From assembly GCA_007122815.1 (NCBI GenBank), contig SKSV01000387.1, forward strand, positions 1-11,647: a stretch of DNA of 11,647 nt, written 5' to 3'. Below the pieces are notes generated by a model, which saw only the letters and a list, made by a program, of their open reading frames with translations, did no database searches and was not told where the DNA came from. The stretch comes from Trueperaceae bacterium (GTDB lineage: Bacteria; Deinococcota; Deinococci; Deinococcales; Trueperaceae). Positions 6,064 to 11,647 of this stretch are shown here, piece by piece; positions within the stretch are counted from its first letter, which is position 1, and each line of letters begins with the position of its first letter. The position numbers and the translations under genes were made by a program.

Positions 6064-7617
6064 TCATAACGGCATGTTGCCGTGCTTCTTGAACGGCCGC
6101 TCGACGCGCTTCCCCTCCAAGCGCTGCAGGTGGCGGATGAGCGCCGGGCGGGTCTCCTTAGGGTCTATCACGTCGTCGACGTAACCGCGTCCAGCTGCCA
6201 TGTAGGGGTTGTCGAAGCGCGCTCGGTACTCCTCGACGAGCTGTGCGCGCGTCGCTTCGGGGTCAGCTGCCGCCTGTATGCGGCGGCGGTAGAGCACGTT
6301 CGCGGCGCCTTCGGCCCCCATCACCGCGACCGCGGCGGTGGGCCAGGCCAGCACCACGTCCGCGCCCATGTCGCGCGAGTTCATCGCCAAGTAGGCTCCG
6401 CCGTAGCTCTTGCGCACTATGAGCGTCAACTTCGGCACCGTCGCCTCAGCGTAGGCGTAGAGCATCTTGGCGCCGTGCCGGATGATCCCGGCGTGCTCCT
6501 GCGCCACGCCCGGCATGAAGCCGGTCACGTCCACGAACGTCACGATCGGGAGGTTGAAGGCGTCACAGGTGCGGATGAAGCGCGACGCCTTGTCCGACGC
6601 GTCGATGTCGAGCGTGCCAGCGAGCACGCTCGGGTCGTTCGCCACGACCCCCACCGCTCTCCCAGCCAGGTGGGCGAAAGCGGTGATGATGTTGCGCGCG
6701 AAGCCCGCATGGACCTCCAGCAGCCGTCGCTCGTCGACGACCGCGCGCACCACCTCGAGCATGGGGTAGGCGCGGCGCTGGTCGGGGTGCACGAGCTCGG
6801 TGAGCTCGGGTGTCTCCCGCGTCACCGGGTCGCGAGTCGGGCGCTCAGGTGGACGCTCGCGAGCCGACTGGGGCAGGTAGGCGAGCAGCTCGCGCAGTCG
6901 CTTCAGCACCGCCCGGTCGTCATCGGCGACAAGGTGTGCGACACCGGAGCGGCGGGAGTGCACGTCGGCGCCGCCGAGCTCCTCTAGGCTCACCTCCTGG
7001 CGGGTCACGGAGCGCACCACGTCGGGTCCCGTGATGAACATGTAGGCGGCGTTCTGCGCCATCAGCACGAAGTCCGTGAGCGCCGGGCTGTAGACCGCAC
7101 CACCGGCACACGGCCCGAGGATGGCGGACAGCTGCGGCACCACGCCCGAGTAGATCGCGTTGCGGTAGAAGACCTCGCCGTAACCCGAGAGCGAGTCGAC
7201 GCCCTCCTGGATGCGCGCGCCCGCGGAGTCGTTGAGGCCGATGATGGGCGCGCCCACGTCGACTGCGAGGTCCATCACGCGGCAGATCTTCTGCGCATGC
7301 ATCTTGCCCAGGCTGCCGCCGAGCACGGTGAAGTCCTGGCTGAAGACGTACACCTGGCGACCGTCTATGGTGCCCGACCCCGTCACCACCCCCTCGCCGG
7401 GCGCCTCCAGGCCCTCCCGCAACGGCTCGACGAAGGCGCCTAGCTCCAAGAAGCTGCCATCGTCCAGGAGCACCTCGAGTCGCTCGCGGGCGCTGAGCTT
7501 CCCGGCCTCGTGCTGCTTCTCCAGCCGGGCGCCTCCGCCGCCGCGCGCGATGCGCTTGCGCCGCTCCTCCATCTCGGCGGTGAGCTCGTCCATCCAGCGT
7601 CGGGTGTCGTCGGGCAT
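6064..7617 (-). CDS. pccB: Acyl-CoA carboxylase carboxyltransferase subunit (propionyl-CoA carboxylase beta type)
   Basis: This 517-residue enzyme of the PccB/MmdA family moves a carboxyl group from carboxybiotin to propionyl-CoA or a similar acyl-CoA in the cytoplasm. Both crotonase-fold halves are intact. The N-terminal half has KLSARERLEVLLDDGSF (40-56), DSAGARIQEGV (130-140) and the oxyanion GPCAGGA (168-174). The C-terminal half has FVDVTGFMPG (361-370), SYGGAY (404-409) and MGAEGAA (433-439). D420 in DMGAD falls where Streptomyces PccB has an Asp linked to acyl-CoA choice, which is weak support for propionyl-CoA. The biotin carboxylase and biotin carrier subunits are not in the window, so a decarboxylase role (MmdA) is not excluded. 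The start at 7617 has AGGAGG (7622-7627) four bases upstream. It follows the FtsB-like gene by 20 bases. Confidence 0.93.
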   Translation of the reverse strand: MPDDTRRWMDELTAEMEERRKRIARGGGGARLEKQHEAGKLSARERLEVLLDDGSFLELGAFVEPLREGLEAPGEGVVTGSGTIDGRQVYVFSQDFTVLGGSLGKMHAQKICRVMDLAVDVGAPIIGLNDSAGARIQEGVDSLSGYGEVFYRNAIYSGVVPQLSAILGPCAGGAVYSPALTDFVLMAQNAAYMFITGPDVVRSVTRQEVSLEELGGADVHSRRSGVAHLVADDDRAVLKRLRELLAYLPQSARERPPERPTRDPVTRETPELTELVHPDQRRAYPMLEVVRAVVDERRLLEVHAGFARNIITAFAHLAGRAVGVVANDPSVLAGTLDIDASDKASRFIRTCDAFNLPIVTFVDVTGFMPGVAQEHAGIIRHGAKMLYAYAEATVPKLTLIVRKSYGGAYLAMNSRDMGADVVLAWPTAAVAVMGAEGAANVLYRRRIQAAADPEATRAQLVEEYRARFDNPYMAAGRGYVDDVIDPKETRPALIRHLQRLEGKRVERPFKKHGNMPL

Positions 7618-7621
7618 GGCG

Positions 7622-7627
7622 CCTCCT
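7622..7627 (-). promoter_or_regulatory. Ribosome binding site of the carboxyltransferase gene
   Basis: AGGAGG on the minus strand, in the 20-base gap after the FtsB-like gene and four bases before ATG 7617. Confidence 0.75.
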
Positions 7628-7637
7628 GTGCAAGCGC

Positions 7638-8051
7638 TCAGCGCAGAGGCGGCCCCACGTAGCGCGTCTCGTCTGGGTAGAGGTACCCCTGGCGGCGAGC
7701 CAGGAGCTCCCGGTAACGCTCGTCGTCATCACGCTCGGCGACAGCGCGGAGGTCGGCCGTCTCGCGCTCGATCTCCTCGATCTCACGCTCCAACCGAGCG
7801 ATCTCACCCTCGCTGTAGGCGATCCGCCTCACCTCGACCACCAGCAGGCCGGCGACCTGCAGGCTGCCGATCAGGCACAGGGCCACCAACACGGCGTTGA
7901 TGCCGCGCGCGACGCGCACTGGCCGACGCGCGGAGTCCGGGGCCTCCTCCGAGGCGGGCTCCGGGGGTGGCAGGCGACTCGCACCCCGCGGTCTCGACTC
8001 CTCGTCGGGTGAGGTCGGGCGCAGGTCGAAGGCGGTGAGGGGTGCCCTCAC
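7638..8051 (-). CDS. FtsB/DivIC-like septum formation initiator protein
   Basis: This 137-residue predicted bitopic membrane protein has a Pro/Glu/Arg-rich cytoplasmic N-terminus (1-45), one membrane helix (about 50-72) and a heptad-like, Glu-rich coiled coil (77-108). It ends in YRELLARRQGYLYPDETRYV (113-132), which matches the ARxxLGxVxPGE-type end of FtsB/DivIC proteins. Those proteins link FtsL and FtsQ/DivIB in the divisome and act just outside the membrane. The GTG start at 8051 overlaps the galT stop (GTGA). The open frame runs back to 8141, but that would sit inside galT, so the overlap start is preferred. The assignment rests on topology and the short C-terminal motif, so another small coiled-coil membrane protein remains possible. 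A galT operon is an unusual setting for it. Confidence 0.72.
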   Translation of the reverse strand: MRAPLTAFDLRPTSPDEESRPRGASRLPPPEPASEEAPDSARRPVRVARGINAVLVALCLIGSLQVAGLLVVEVRRIAYSEGEIARLEREIEEIERETADLRAVAERDDDERYRELLARRQGYLYPDETRYVGPPLR

Positions 8052-9049
8052 CCCGTCACCTGGAACAGCGCCATCGCCTCGCGAAGGAAGCGCGCGGCGT
8101 CCTCCGGAGGGGTGGGGTTCACGTAGCTCCCGCTCGCCCAATCGAGCCCCGCCTGACGCGTGAGGCGTGGCAGCACCTCGAGGTGCCAGTGGTAGGTCGT
8201 GTCGCCCGGGCGTGGGCGGGTGTGGAGGATGATGTTGGTGGGTGGCTCCTCGAGGGCGCTGTTGATCCCACGGACCAGGGTCTGCAGCAACTCAGCGAGT
8301 AGCGGCAGGCTGTTGGCGGTCACCGACGCGAAAGCGCTCTGGTGCTTGCGCGGCACGATCCAGGTCTCGAAGGGGGTGTGAGCCGCGTACGGCGCCACGG
8401 CGACGAAGGCGGCGTTGGCGCTCACCACCCGCTCGCGGCGCCGCAGCTCCTCCTCTAGAACGTCGCAGAACAGGCAACGCCCGGTGACGGCGTGGTGCGC
8501 CTCGGCCGCTGCCGCCTCTTCCTCCACCCAACGGTTGGGTACCGGCACCGCCAGGAGCTGTCCGTGAGGGTGGTCGACCACCGCTCCCGCGGCACGGCCG
8601 GTGGTGCGCGTCATCTGCACGTGCCTCACTGCCGGGTCGCTCGCCAGCTGCGCGAGGCGATCGCGGTAGAGCCGCAAGACGTCGGTCAGGTGCGCCTGTG
8701 GCATGTCGTCCAGGCGCATGGCGGAGTCGGGATGCTCGATCACCAGCTCCTGCCGGCCGCTGGCGTGACCCCATCGGAAGAGCCCGTCCGAACGCTCGTC
8801 GAACTCGCGCTCCGCGAACGGCCCCGCGGGTGCCGGCAGCACGCGGGCGCGCCAGCCCGGTCCGTTCGCCGGCGAGGTGCTCGGGCGCAAGGCCACGACC
8901 TCCGGAGGAAGGGCAGCCTCGTTGCCCGGCGCGTAGGGCGATACTCCCTCCGCCGGTGGCACGCTACCGAAGTCGGAACGCTCGAGCCCTCGCTCCGGGA
9001 GCATGAGAACCCAAGCGGGTCCGAAAGGGTCCTTGCGCAGAACGGGCAT
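8048..9049 (-). CDS. galT: Galactose-1-phosphate uridylyltransferase
   Basis: This 333-residue cytoplasmic Leloir-pathway enzyme swaps UMP between UDP-glucose and galactose-1-phosphate. It has two HIT-like halves. The first carries the active-site VVDHPHGQ (157-164), with H162 the expected nucleophile and H160 the neighbouring ligand. The second carries CLFC (192-195), PFETWIVPRKH (226-236), YHWHLEVLPRL (286-296) and ASGSYVNPTPPEDAARFLR (305-323). At residues 37-44 the sequence is SPYAPGNE where relatives usually read CPFCPGNE, so the N-terminal zinc cysteines are absent. The start at 9049 (MPVLRKDPFG) fits the family N-terminus. A longer frame to 9148 has no support. A TACACT hexamer lies seven bases upstream and no ribosome site is seen, so it is probably leaderless and first in its operon. 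Confidence 0.92.
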   Translation of the reverse strand: MPVLRKDPFGPAWVLMLPERGLERSDFGSVPPAEGVSPYAPGNEAALPPEVVALRPSTSPANGPGWRARVLPAPAGPFAEREFDERSDGLFRWGHASGRQELVIEHPDSAMRLDDMPQAHLTDVLRLYRDRLAQLASDPAVRHVQMTRTTGRAAGAVVDHPHGQLLAVPVPNRWVEEEAAAAEAHHAVTGRCLFCDVLEEELRRRERVVSANAAFVAVAPYAAHTPFETWIVPRKHQSAFASVTANSLPLLAELLQTLVRGINSALEEPPTNIILHTRPRPGDTTYHWHLEVLPRLTRQAGLDWASGSYVNPTPPEDAARFLREAMALFQVTG

Positions 9050-9256
9050 CGGGCCCAGTGTACGGGGACGCGCCTCGCTGCGGCGGTGAGCTTCCTCAAA
9101 GGCGCGGCTGGTGTGACAGGTGACACCGCGCGATCTCGCTCGGCGCATCTATCGTTGCAGGTGCCTGAGCTTGGGCGCGGCGCGTTTTGGTGCCTTGGCT
9201 GCAGCTCGGGCCTGCGTTGTTTGCCGTGCCTTGTCGACGGGAGGACCACGAAGAAG
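9050..9256. other. Divergent intergenic region between galT and the HD-GYP gene
   Basis: This 207-base stretch is the largest gap in the window. It holds the galT -10 candidate (9057-9062), a short inverted repeat GGTGT-N8-ACACC (9110-9127), a TATCGT hexamer (9150-9155) that could be a -10 for the rightward gene, and a purine-rich GGGAGG (9239-9244). The rightward frame stays open across it, but the sequence resembles no receiver-domain extension. I treat it as untranslated. Confidence 0.45.
9057..9062 (-). promoter_or_regulatory. Probable -10 element of the galT operon
   Basis: TACACT on the minus strand (TAnnnT), seven bases before ATG 9049, in the same geometry as the MFS and old yellow enzyme genes. 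No good -35 match is seen 16-18 bases upstream. Confidence 0.45.
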
Positions 9257-10375
9257 GTGGAGACCGACCTGAGCGGAGCTCGAATCCTGGTCGTCGATGA
9301 CGAGCCCGTCAACACCTTGCTAGTGGCGCGCACCTTAAGCTCCCACGGTTTCACGCGTGTCGAGACGAGCGAAGATCCCGAGGAGGCATTGGCGACGTTC
9401 CTGGCCGCCCGTGAAGCCGAGATGCCTTTCGACCTCGTCTGCACGGACCTGCACATGCCGCGCCTGAACGGGCTGGAGCTCATCGAGCGCCTGCGCGCCG
9501 GGCTCGAGGAGGACGACTTCGTCCCCGTGCTGGTGATCACCGCAGACCTGAGCAGCGAAGCTGAGCGGGAGTGCTTGGTGCGGGGCGCCAACGACTTCGT
9601 CACGAAGCCGTTCAAGCCCGCCCAGGTCTGTCTCAGGGTCAGCAACCTGCTGCGAACGCGCTTCCTGCAGCAGCAGCTTCGTCGGCACAACTCGTGGCTC
9701 GAGGACGCCGTCAGGCAGCGCACAGCGGAGCTCGAGGCAGCTCGCCACGACGTGCTGGAGCGACTCGCCTCTGCGGCGGAGTACCGCGACATCACCACCG
9801 GGAAACACACCCAGCGGGTGGGTCAGCTCGCCGCATTGCTCGCCGAGAAGCTGGGACAGGACGAGCACACCGTCGAGCTGGTGCGGCGCGCTGCGCCGCT
9901 TCACGACGTGGGCAAGATCGCTGTCTCCGACAACATCCTGCTCAAGCCCGGGCCGCTGACCTCGCGCGAGTTCATGCTGATGCAAGAGCACGTCGAGGCC
10001 GGATCCTACCTCCTGTCGCACGGCCGCTCGGAGCTCCTGGCGATGGCCGAGACGATCGCGTACACGCATCACGAGCGCTGGGACGGGAGCGGCTACCCGA
10101 GAGGGCAGCGAGGCGACGAGATCCCGCTTGTCGGCCAGCTCGTGGCGGTAGCCGACGTGTTCGACACGCTGATCAGTGATCGCCCTTACAAGAGCGCGTG
10201 GTCGGTGCCCCAAGCGGTGGACGAGATGCGGCGCCAGCGCGGCCACTGGTTCTCGCCGACCGTGATCGACGCGTTCTTGGGCGTTCTGGACGTCCACCCC
10301 CAGATCTTGGCGTCGCTCGAGGCGGCAGCCAACGGGAGCTTCGCCAACGGGTACCGGGCGGCTCAGCGCGGCTGA
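9257..10375 (+). CDS. Response regulator with HD-GYP domain (cyclic-di-GMP phosphodiesterase type)
   Basis: This 372-residue cytoplasmic protein begins with a receiver domain: acidic pair D14-D15, phosphoacceptor D64 in CTDLHMPRLNG, T95 and K117 in TKPF. A charged coiled-coil linker (about 133-175) precedes an HD-GYP domain with H184, HDVGK (216-220, metal-binding H216 and D217), HHERWDGSGYP (271-281) and D300 in VADVFD. The family hydrolyses cyclic-di-GMP (RpfG type) when a sensor kinase phosphorylates the receiver. All metal ligands I can check are present, so it is likely active. No kinase or cyclase gene is in the window. The GTG at 9257 is the nearest in-frame start before the receiver, but GGGAGG (9239-9244) lies 12 bases away, longer than usual, so the exact start is uncertain. 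The long open frame upstream runs antisense to galT and is not coding. Confidence 0.9.
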   Translation: METDLSGARILVVDDEPVNTLLVARTLSSHGFTRVETSEDPEEALATFLAAREAEMPFDLVCTDLHMPRLNGLELIERLRAGLEEDDFVPVLVITADLSSEAERECLVRGANDFVTKPFKPAQVCLRVSNLLRTRFLQQQLRRHNSWLEDAVRQRTAELEAARHDVLERLASAAEYRDITTGKHTQRVGQLAALLAEKLGQDEHTVELVRRAAPLHDVGKIAVSDNILLKPGPLTSREFMLMQEHVEAGSYLLSHGRSELLAMAETIAYTHHERWDGSGYPRGQRGDEIPLVGQLVAVADVFDTLISDRPYKSAWSVPQAVDEMRRQRGHWFSPTVIDAFLGVLDVHPQILASLEAAANGSFANGYRAAQRG

Positions 10376-10378
10376 GCC
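10360..10378 (+). terminator. Hairpin across the HD-GYP stop codon
   Basis: A perfect eight-base stem, GGCTCAGC-GCG-GCTGAGCC, includes the TGA stop (10373-10375). No T-run follows, so it is not a classic intrinsic terminator. It may still pause or terminate transcription or stabilise the 3' end. The next gene starts 58 bases on with its own promoter. Confidence 0.5.
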
Positions 10379-10400
10379 CTGCGCAGACGAGGCGCGTCAC

Positions 10401-10429
10401 TTGGCGCGCGCCGTGATCTGAGCGATGCT
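10401..10429 (+). promoter_or_regulatory. Probable sigma-70-type promoter of the old yellow enzyme gene
   Basis: A -35 candidate TTGGCG (10401-10406) and a -10 candidate GATGCT (10424-10429) are separated by exactly 17 bases. The -10 ends six bases before ATG 10436, with no ribosome site between, so transcription would start at about the ATG. A ten-base palindrome GGCGCGCGCC (10403-10412) overlaps the -35 and could be an operator, though such runs are common in GC-rich DNA. Confidence 0.5.
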
Positions 10430-10435
10430 TGTCGG

Positions 10436-11515
10436 ATGACGAGCCTCTTCGACCCACTTACCCTCGGCGCCCTGGCGCTGCGCAACCGCGTGGCCATGTC
10501 GCCCATGTGCACCTACGCCTGCGAGGAGCGCGACGGACGCGCGAACGATTGGCACCTGCAGCACCTCGCTTCGCGCGCCAGTGGTGGCGTCGGCTTGGTG
10601 CTGTGCGAGGCGACCGCGGTGGAGCCACGCGGGCGGATCAGCCCGCAGGACCTGGGGCTCTGGGAGGACGGACAGGTGGACGCGCTTCGGCGTGTGGTCA
10701 GCTCGGTGCGCACCCAAGGCGCGGCTTTCGGTGTGCAGCTGGCGCACGCCGGGCGAAAGGCGAGCACGCACCGACCATGGGAGGCGCGCTCCGGCGTCGC
10801 CGCCGCAGAGCACGGCGGCTGGCCTGACGAGGTGGTTGGTCCCACCGACGAGCGCTTCTCCGAGGGGAGCGCGATCCCGCGCGCTCTCGAGGAGCGCGAA
10901 CTGGCTGCCGTGGTGCAGGCCTTCGCCTCCGCTGCCGCGCGCGCCGACGCGGCGGGCGTCGACACCGTCGAGATCCACGCCGCCCACGGCTACTTGCTCC
11001 ACACCTTCCTGTCGCCGCTCACGAACTCGCGCGACGACGGCTACGGCGGTGACGAGCGGGGTCGCAGCCGCCTACTGCTGGAGGTGGTGAAGGCCGTCCG
11101 CGCGAGCCTGCCCGCGACGAAGCCAATCATCGTGCGACTCTCGGCGAGCGATTGGGTGCAGGGGGGTTGGGACGCCGACGCCACCGTGCGGTTGGCGGGC
11201 GAGCTCGGCGAGCGCGGCGTGGACCTGATCGACTGCTCCTCGGGCGGCGCGGCCCAAGGCGCCCGCACGAAGGCGTACCCGAACTACCAGGTGGGGTTCG
11301 CGGAGCGCGTGCGCCGAGAGGCCGGGGTGGCGAGCGGCGCCGTCGGGCAGATCGCTGACCCTCGCCAGGCCGAAGCCATCGTGGCGGAGGGCCGCGCCGA
11401 CGTCGTACTACTGGGCCGCGCCCTGCTGCGTGACCCCTACTGGGCGCTGCACGCTGCGCTCACGCTGGGTGCCGCGCCGCCCTGGCCGAAGCACTACGGC
11501 TGGGCAGTGGGCTGA
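10436..11515 (+). CDS. namA: NADPH dehydrogenase / old yellow enzyme, YqjM-like
   Basis: This 359-residue FMN-dependent TIM-barrel ene-reductase of the class III (YqjM, thermophilic-like) group reduces activated C=C bonds of enones and related electrophiles using NAD(P)H, in the cytoplasm. The class marker Cys (C25 in SPMCTY) and Y27 are present, as are QLAHAGRKA (101-109), the substrate-binding EIHAAHGYLLHTFLSP (179-194, H181 and H184) and TNSRDDGYGG (196-205). Near the C-terminus GRALLRDPYW is the usual phosphate-binding/helix region. The protein ends in WPKHYGWAVG, where YqjM-like proteins commonly have a YERG-type end whose Arg reaches the neighbouring subunit; here that Arg is missing. 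The length is normal. The start lacks a ribosome site and lies six bases after a -10-like hexamer. It is probably transcribed alone. Confidence 0.92.
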   Translation: MTSLFDPLTLGALALRNRVAMSPMCTYACEERDGRANDWHLQHLASRASGGVGLVLCEATAVEPRGRISPQDLGLWEDGQVDALRRVVSSVRTQGAAFGVQLAHAGRKASTHRPWEARSGVAAAEHGGWPDEVVGPTDERFSEGSAIPRALEERELAAVVQAFASAAARADAAGVDTVEIHAAHGYLLHTFLSPLTNSRDDGYGGDERGRSRLLLEVVKAVRASLPATKPIIVRLSASDWVQGGWDADATVRLAGELGERGVDLIDCSSGGAAQGARTKAYPNYQVGFAERVRREAGVASGAVGQIADPRQAEAIVAEGRADVVLLGRALLRDPYWALHAALTLGAAPPWPKHYGWAVG

Positions 11516-11524
11516 CAGCTCGGC

Positions 11525-11542
11525 GGTGGGTTGGAGGTTGGG
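11525..11542 (+). other. G-rich tract after the old yellow enzyme gene
   Basis: Runs GG, GGG, GG, GG and GGG separated by one or two bases could form a two-layer G-quadruplex in the short gap between convergent genes. No hairpin terminator is seen here. Confidence 0.3.
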
Positions 11543-11557
11543 TGCTGGTGAGCGCGC

Positions 11558-11647
11558 TCATGCCGGGTCGAAGAGGCTGGGTTGGCTGGGACCCTCGTCC
11601 AACTCCGGCAGCGCAGTCACCTCGCGGAAGAGGAGCGAGGCCCGCTC
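11558..11647 (-). CDS. C-terminal end of an unidentified protein (5' part outside window)
   Basis: On the minus strand an open frame enters at the window edge and ends with TGA at 11560-11558, giving 29 residues that finish LPELDEGPSQPSLFDPA. Third codon positions are G or C in 25 of 29 codons, like the neighbouring real genes, which supports coding. The fragment is too short and too low in complexity to name a family. The xSLFD-type tail occurs in several DNA-processing proteins but proves nothing. The gene would converge on the old yellow enzyme gene, with 42 bases between stops. Confidence 0.5.
   Translation of the reverse strand, partial: ERASLLFREVTALPELDEGPSQPSLFDPA

Noticed and set aside
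9110..9127. GGTGT-N8-ACACC inverted repeat as a CRP-type or repressor operator
   Set aside because: The half sites are only five bases and do not match TGTGA-N6-TCACA; this may be chance in a 207-base gap.
9120..9155. GTGACA (9120-9125) paired with TATCGT (9150-9155) as a promoter of the HD-GYP gene
   Set aside because: The spacing is 24 bases, too long for a sigma-70 promoter; TATCGT alone is weak evidence.
8492..9256. Long upstream extension of the HD-GYP frame
   Set aside because: It runs antisense to galT, which has intact family motifs, and the translated extension resembles no domain. High GC leaves such shadow frames open.
1..11647. Mobile element, defence system, CRISPR array or biosynthetic cluster
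   Set aside because: I found no transposase, integrase, direct-repeat/spacer pattern, toxin-antitoxin pair, restriction or other defence gene; all recognisable genes are ordinary chromosomal families with uniform base composition.

Overview
The window is GC-rich, densely packed bacterial chromosome with very high GC at third codon positions. It holds 11 complete protein genes and two partial genes, one at each end. I see no tRNA, rRNA, CRISPR array, insertion sequence, phage gene or integrase. The longest gene-free stretch is about 207 bases. The mix of genes (CtaG-type oxidase assembly factor, GalT, baeRF-family protein, class III old yellow enzyme, HD-GYP regulator) and several ATG starts only 6-7 bases after a -10-like hexamer suggest the Deinococcota, perhaps a Truepera-like lineage. 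That placement is inference, not proof.

Left block, + strand, 1-2646: the 3' part of a secreted or membrane-tethered c-type cytochrome, then ctaG, a HAD-family phosphatase-like gene and a small unrecognised gene. Spacing is tight (18 bases, a GTGA stop/start overlap, 10 bases), so this is probably one transcription unit. The cytochrome and ctaG point to a cytochrome c oxidase (caa3-like) cluster continuing to the left of the window.

Centre: a - strand baeRF-family protein (archaeo-eukaryotic release factor relative, 2690-3844) is divergent from a + strand MFS transporter (4021-5256). The intergenic region carries three tandem 22-base repeats that reach the promoter of the transporter. The transporter gene overlaps, tail to tail by 41 bases, the end of a - strand operon.

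That operon reads right to left from 9049 to 5216: galT, an FtsB/DivIC-like septum protein, the carboxyltransferase subunit of an acyl-CoA carboxylase, and an MscS-type mechanosensitive channel. The genes are joined by a GTGA overlap, a 20-base gap and an overlap or near overlap. They have no obvious shared pathway; sugar nucleotide, envelope/division, acyl-CoA and osmotic functions are mixed.

Right block, + strand: a receiver/HD-GYP regulator (cyclic-di-GMP phosphodiesterase type) transcribed divergently from galT. It ends in a hairpin that spans its stop codon. An old yellow enzyme gene with its own well-formed leaderless promoter follows. The last 90 bases contain the C-terminal end of an unidentified - strand gene.

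Most of the window is ordinary conserved content. The best leads for something new are the tandem cytochrome domain duplication with its acidic linker, the 22-base repeat array between the baeRF gene and the transporter, the altered N-terminal zinc motif in GalT, and the unrecognised 129-residue protein after ctaG.
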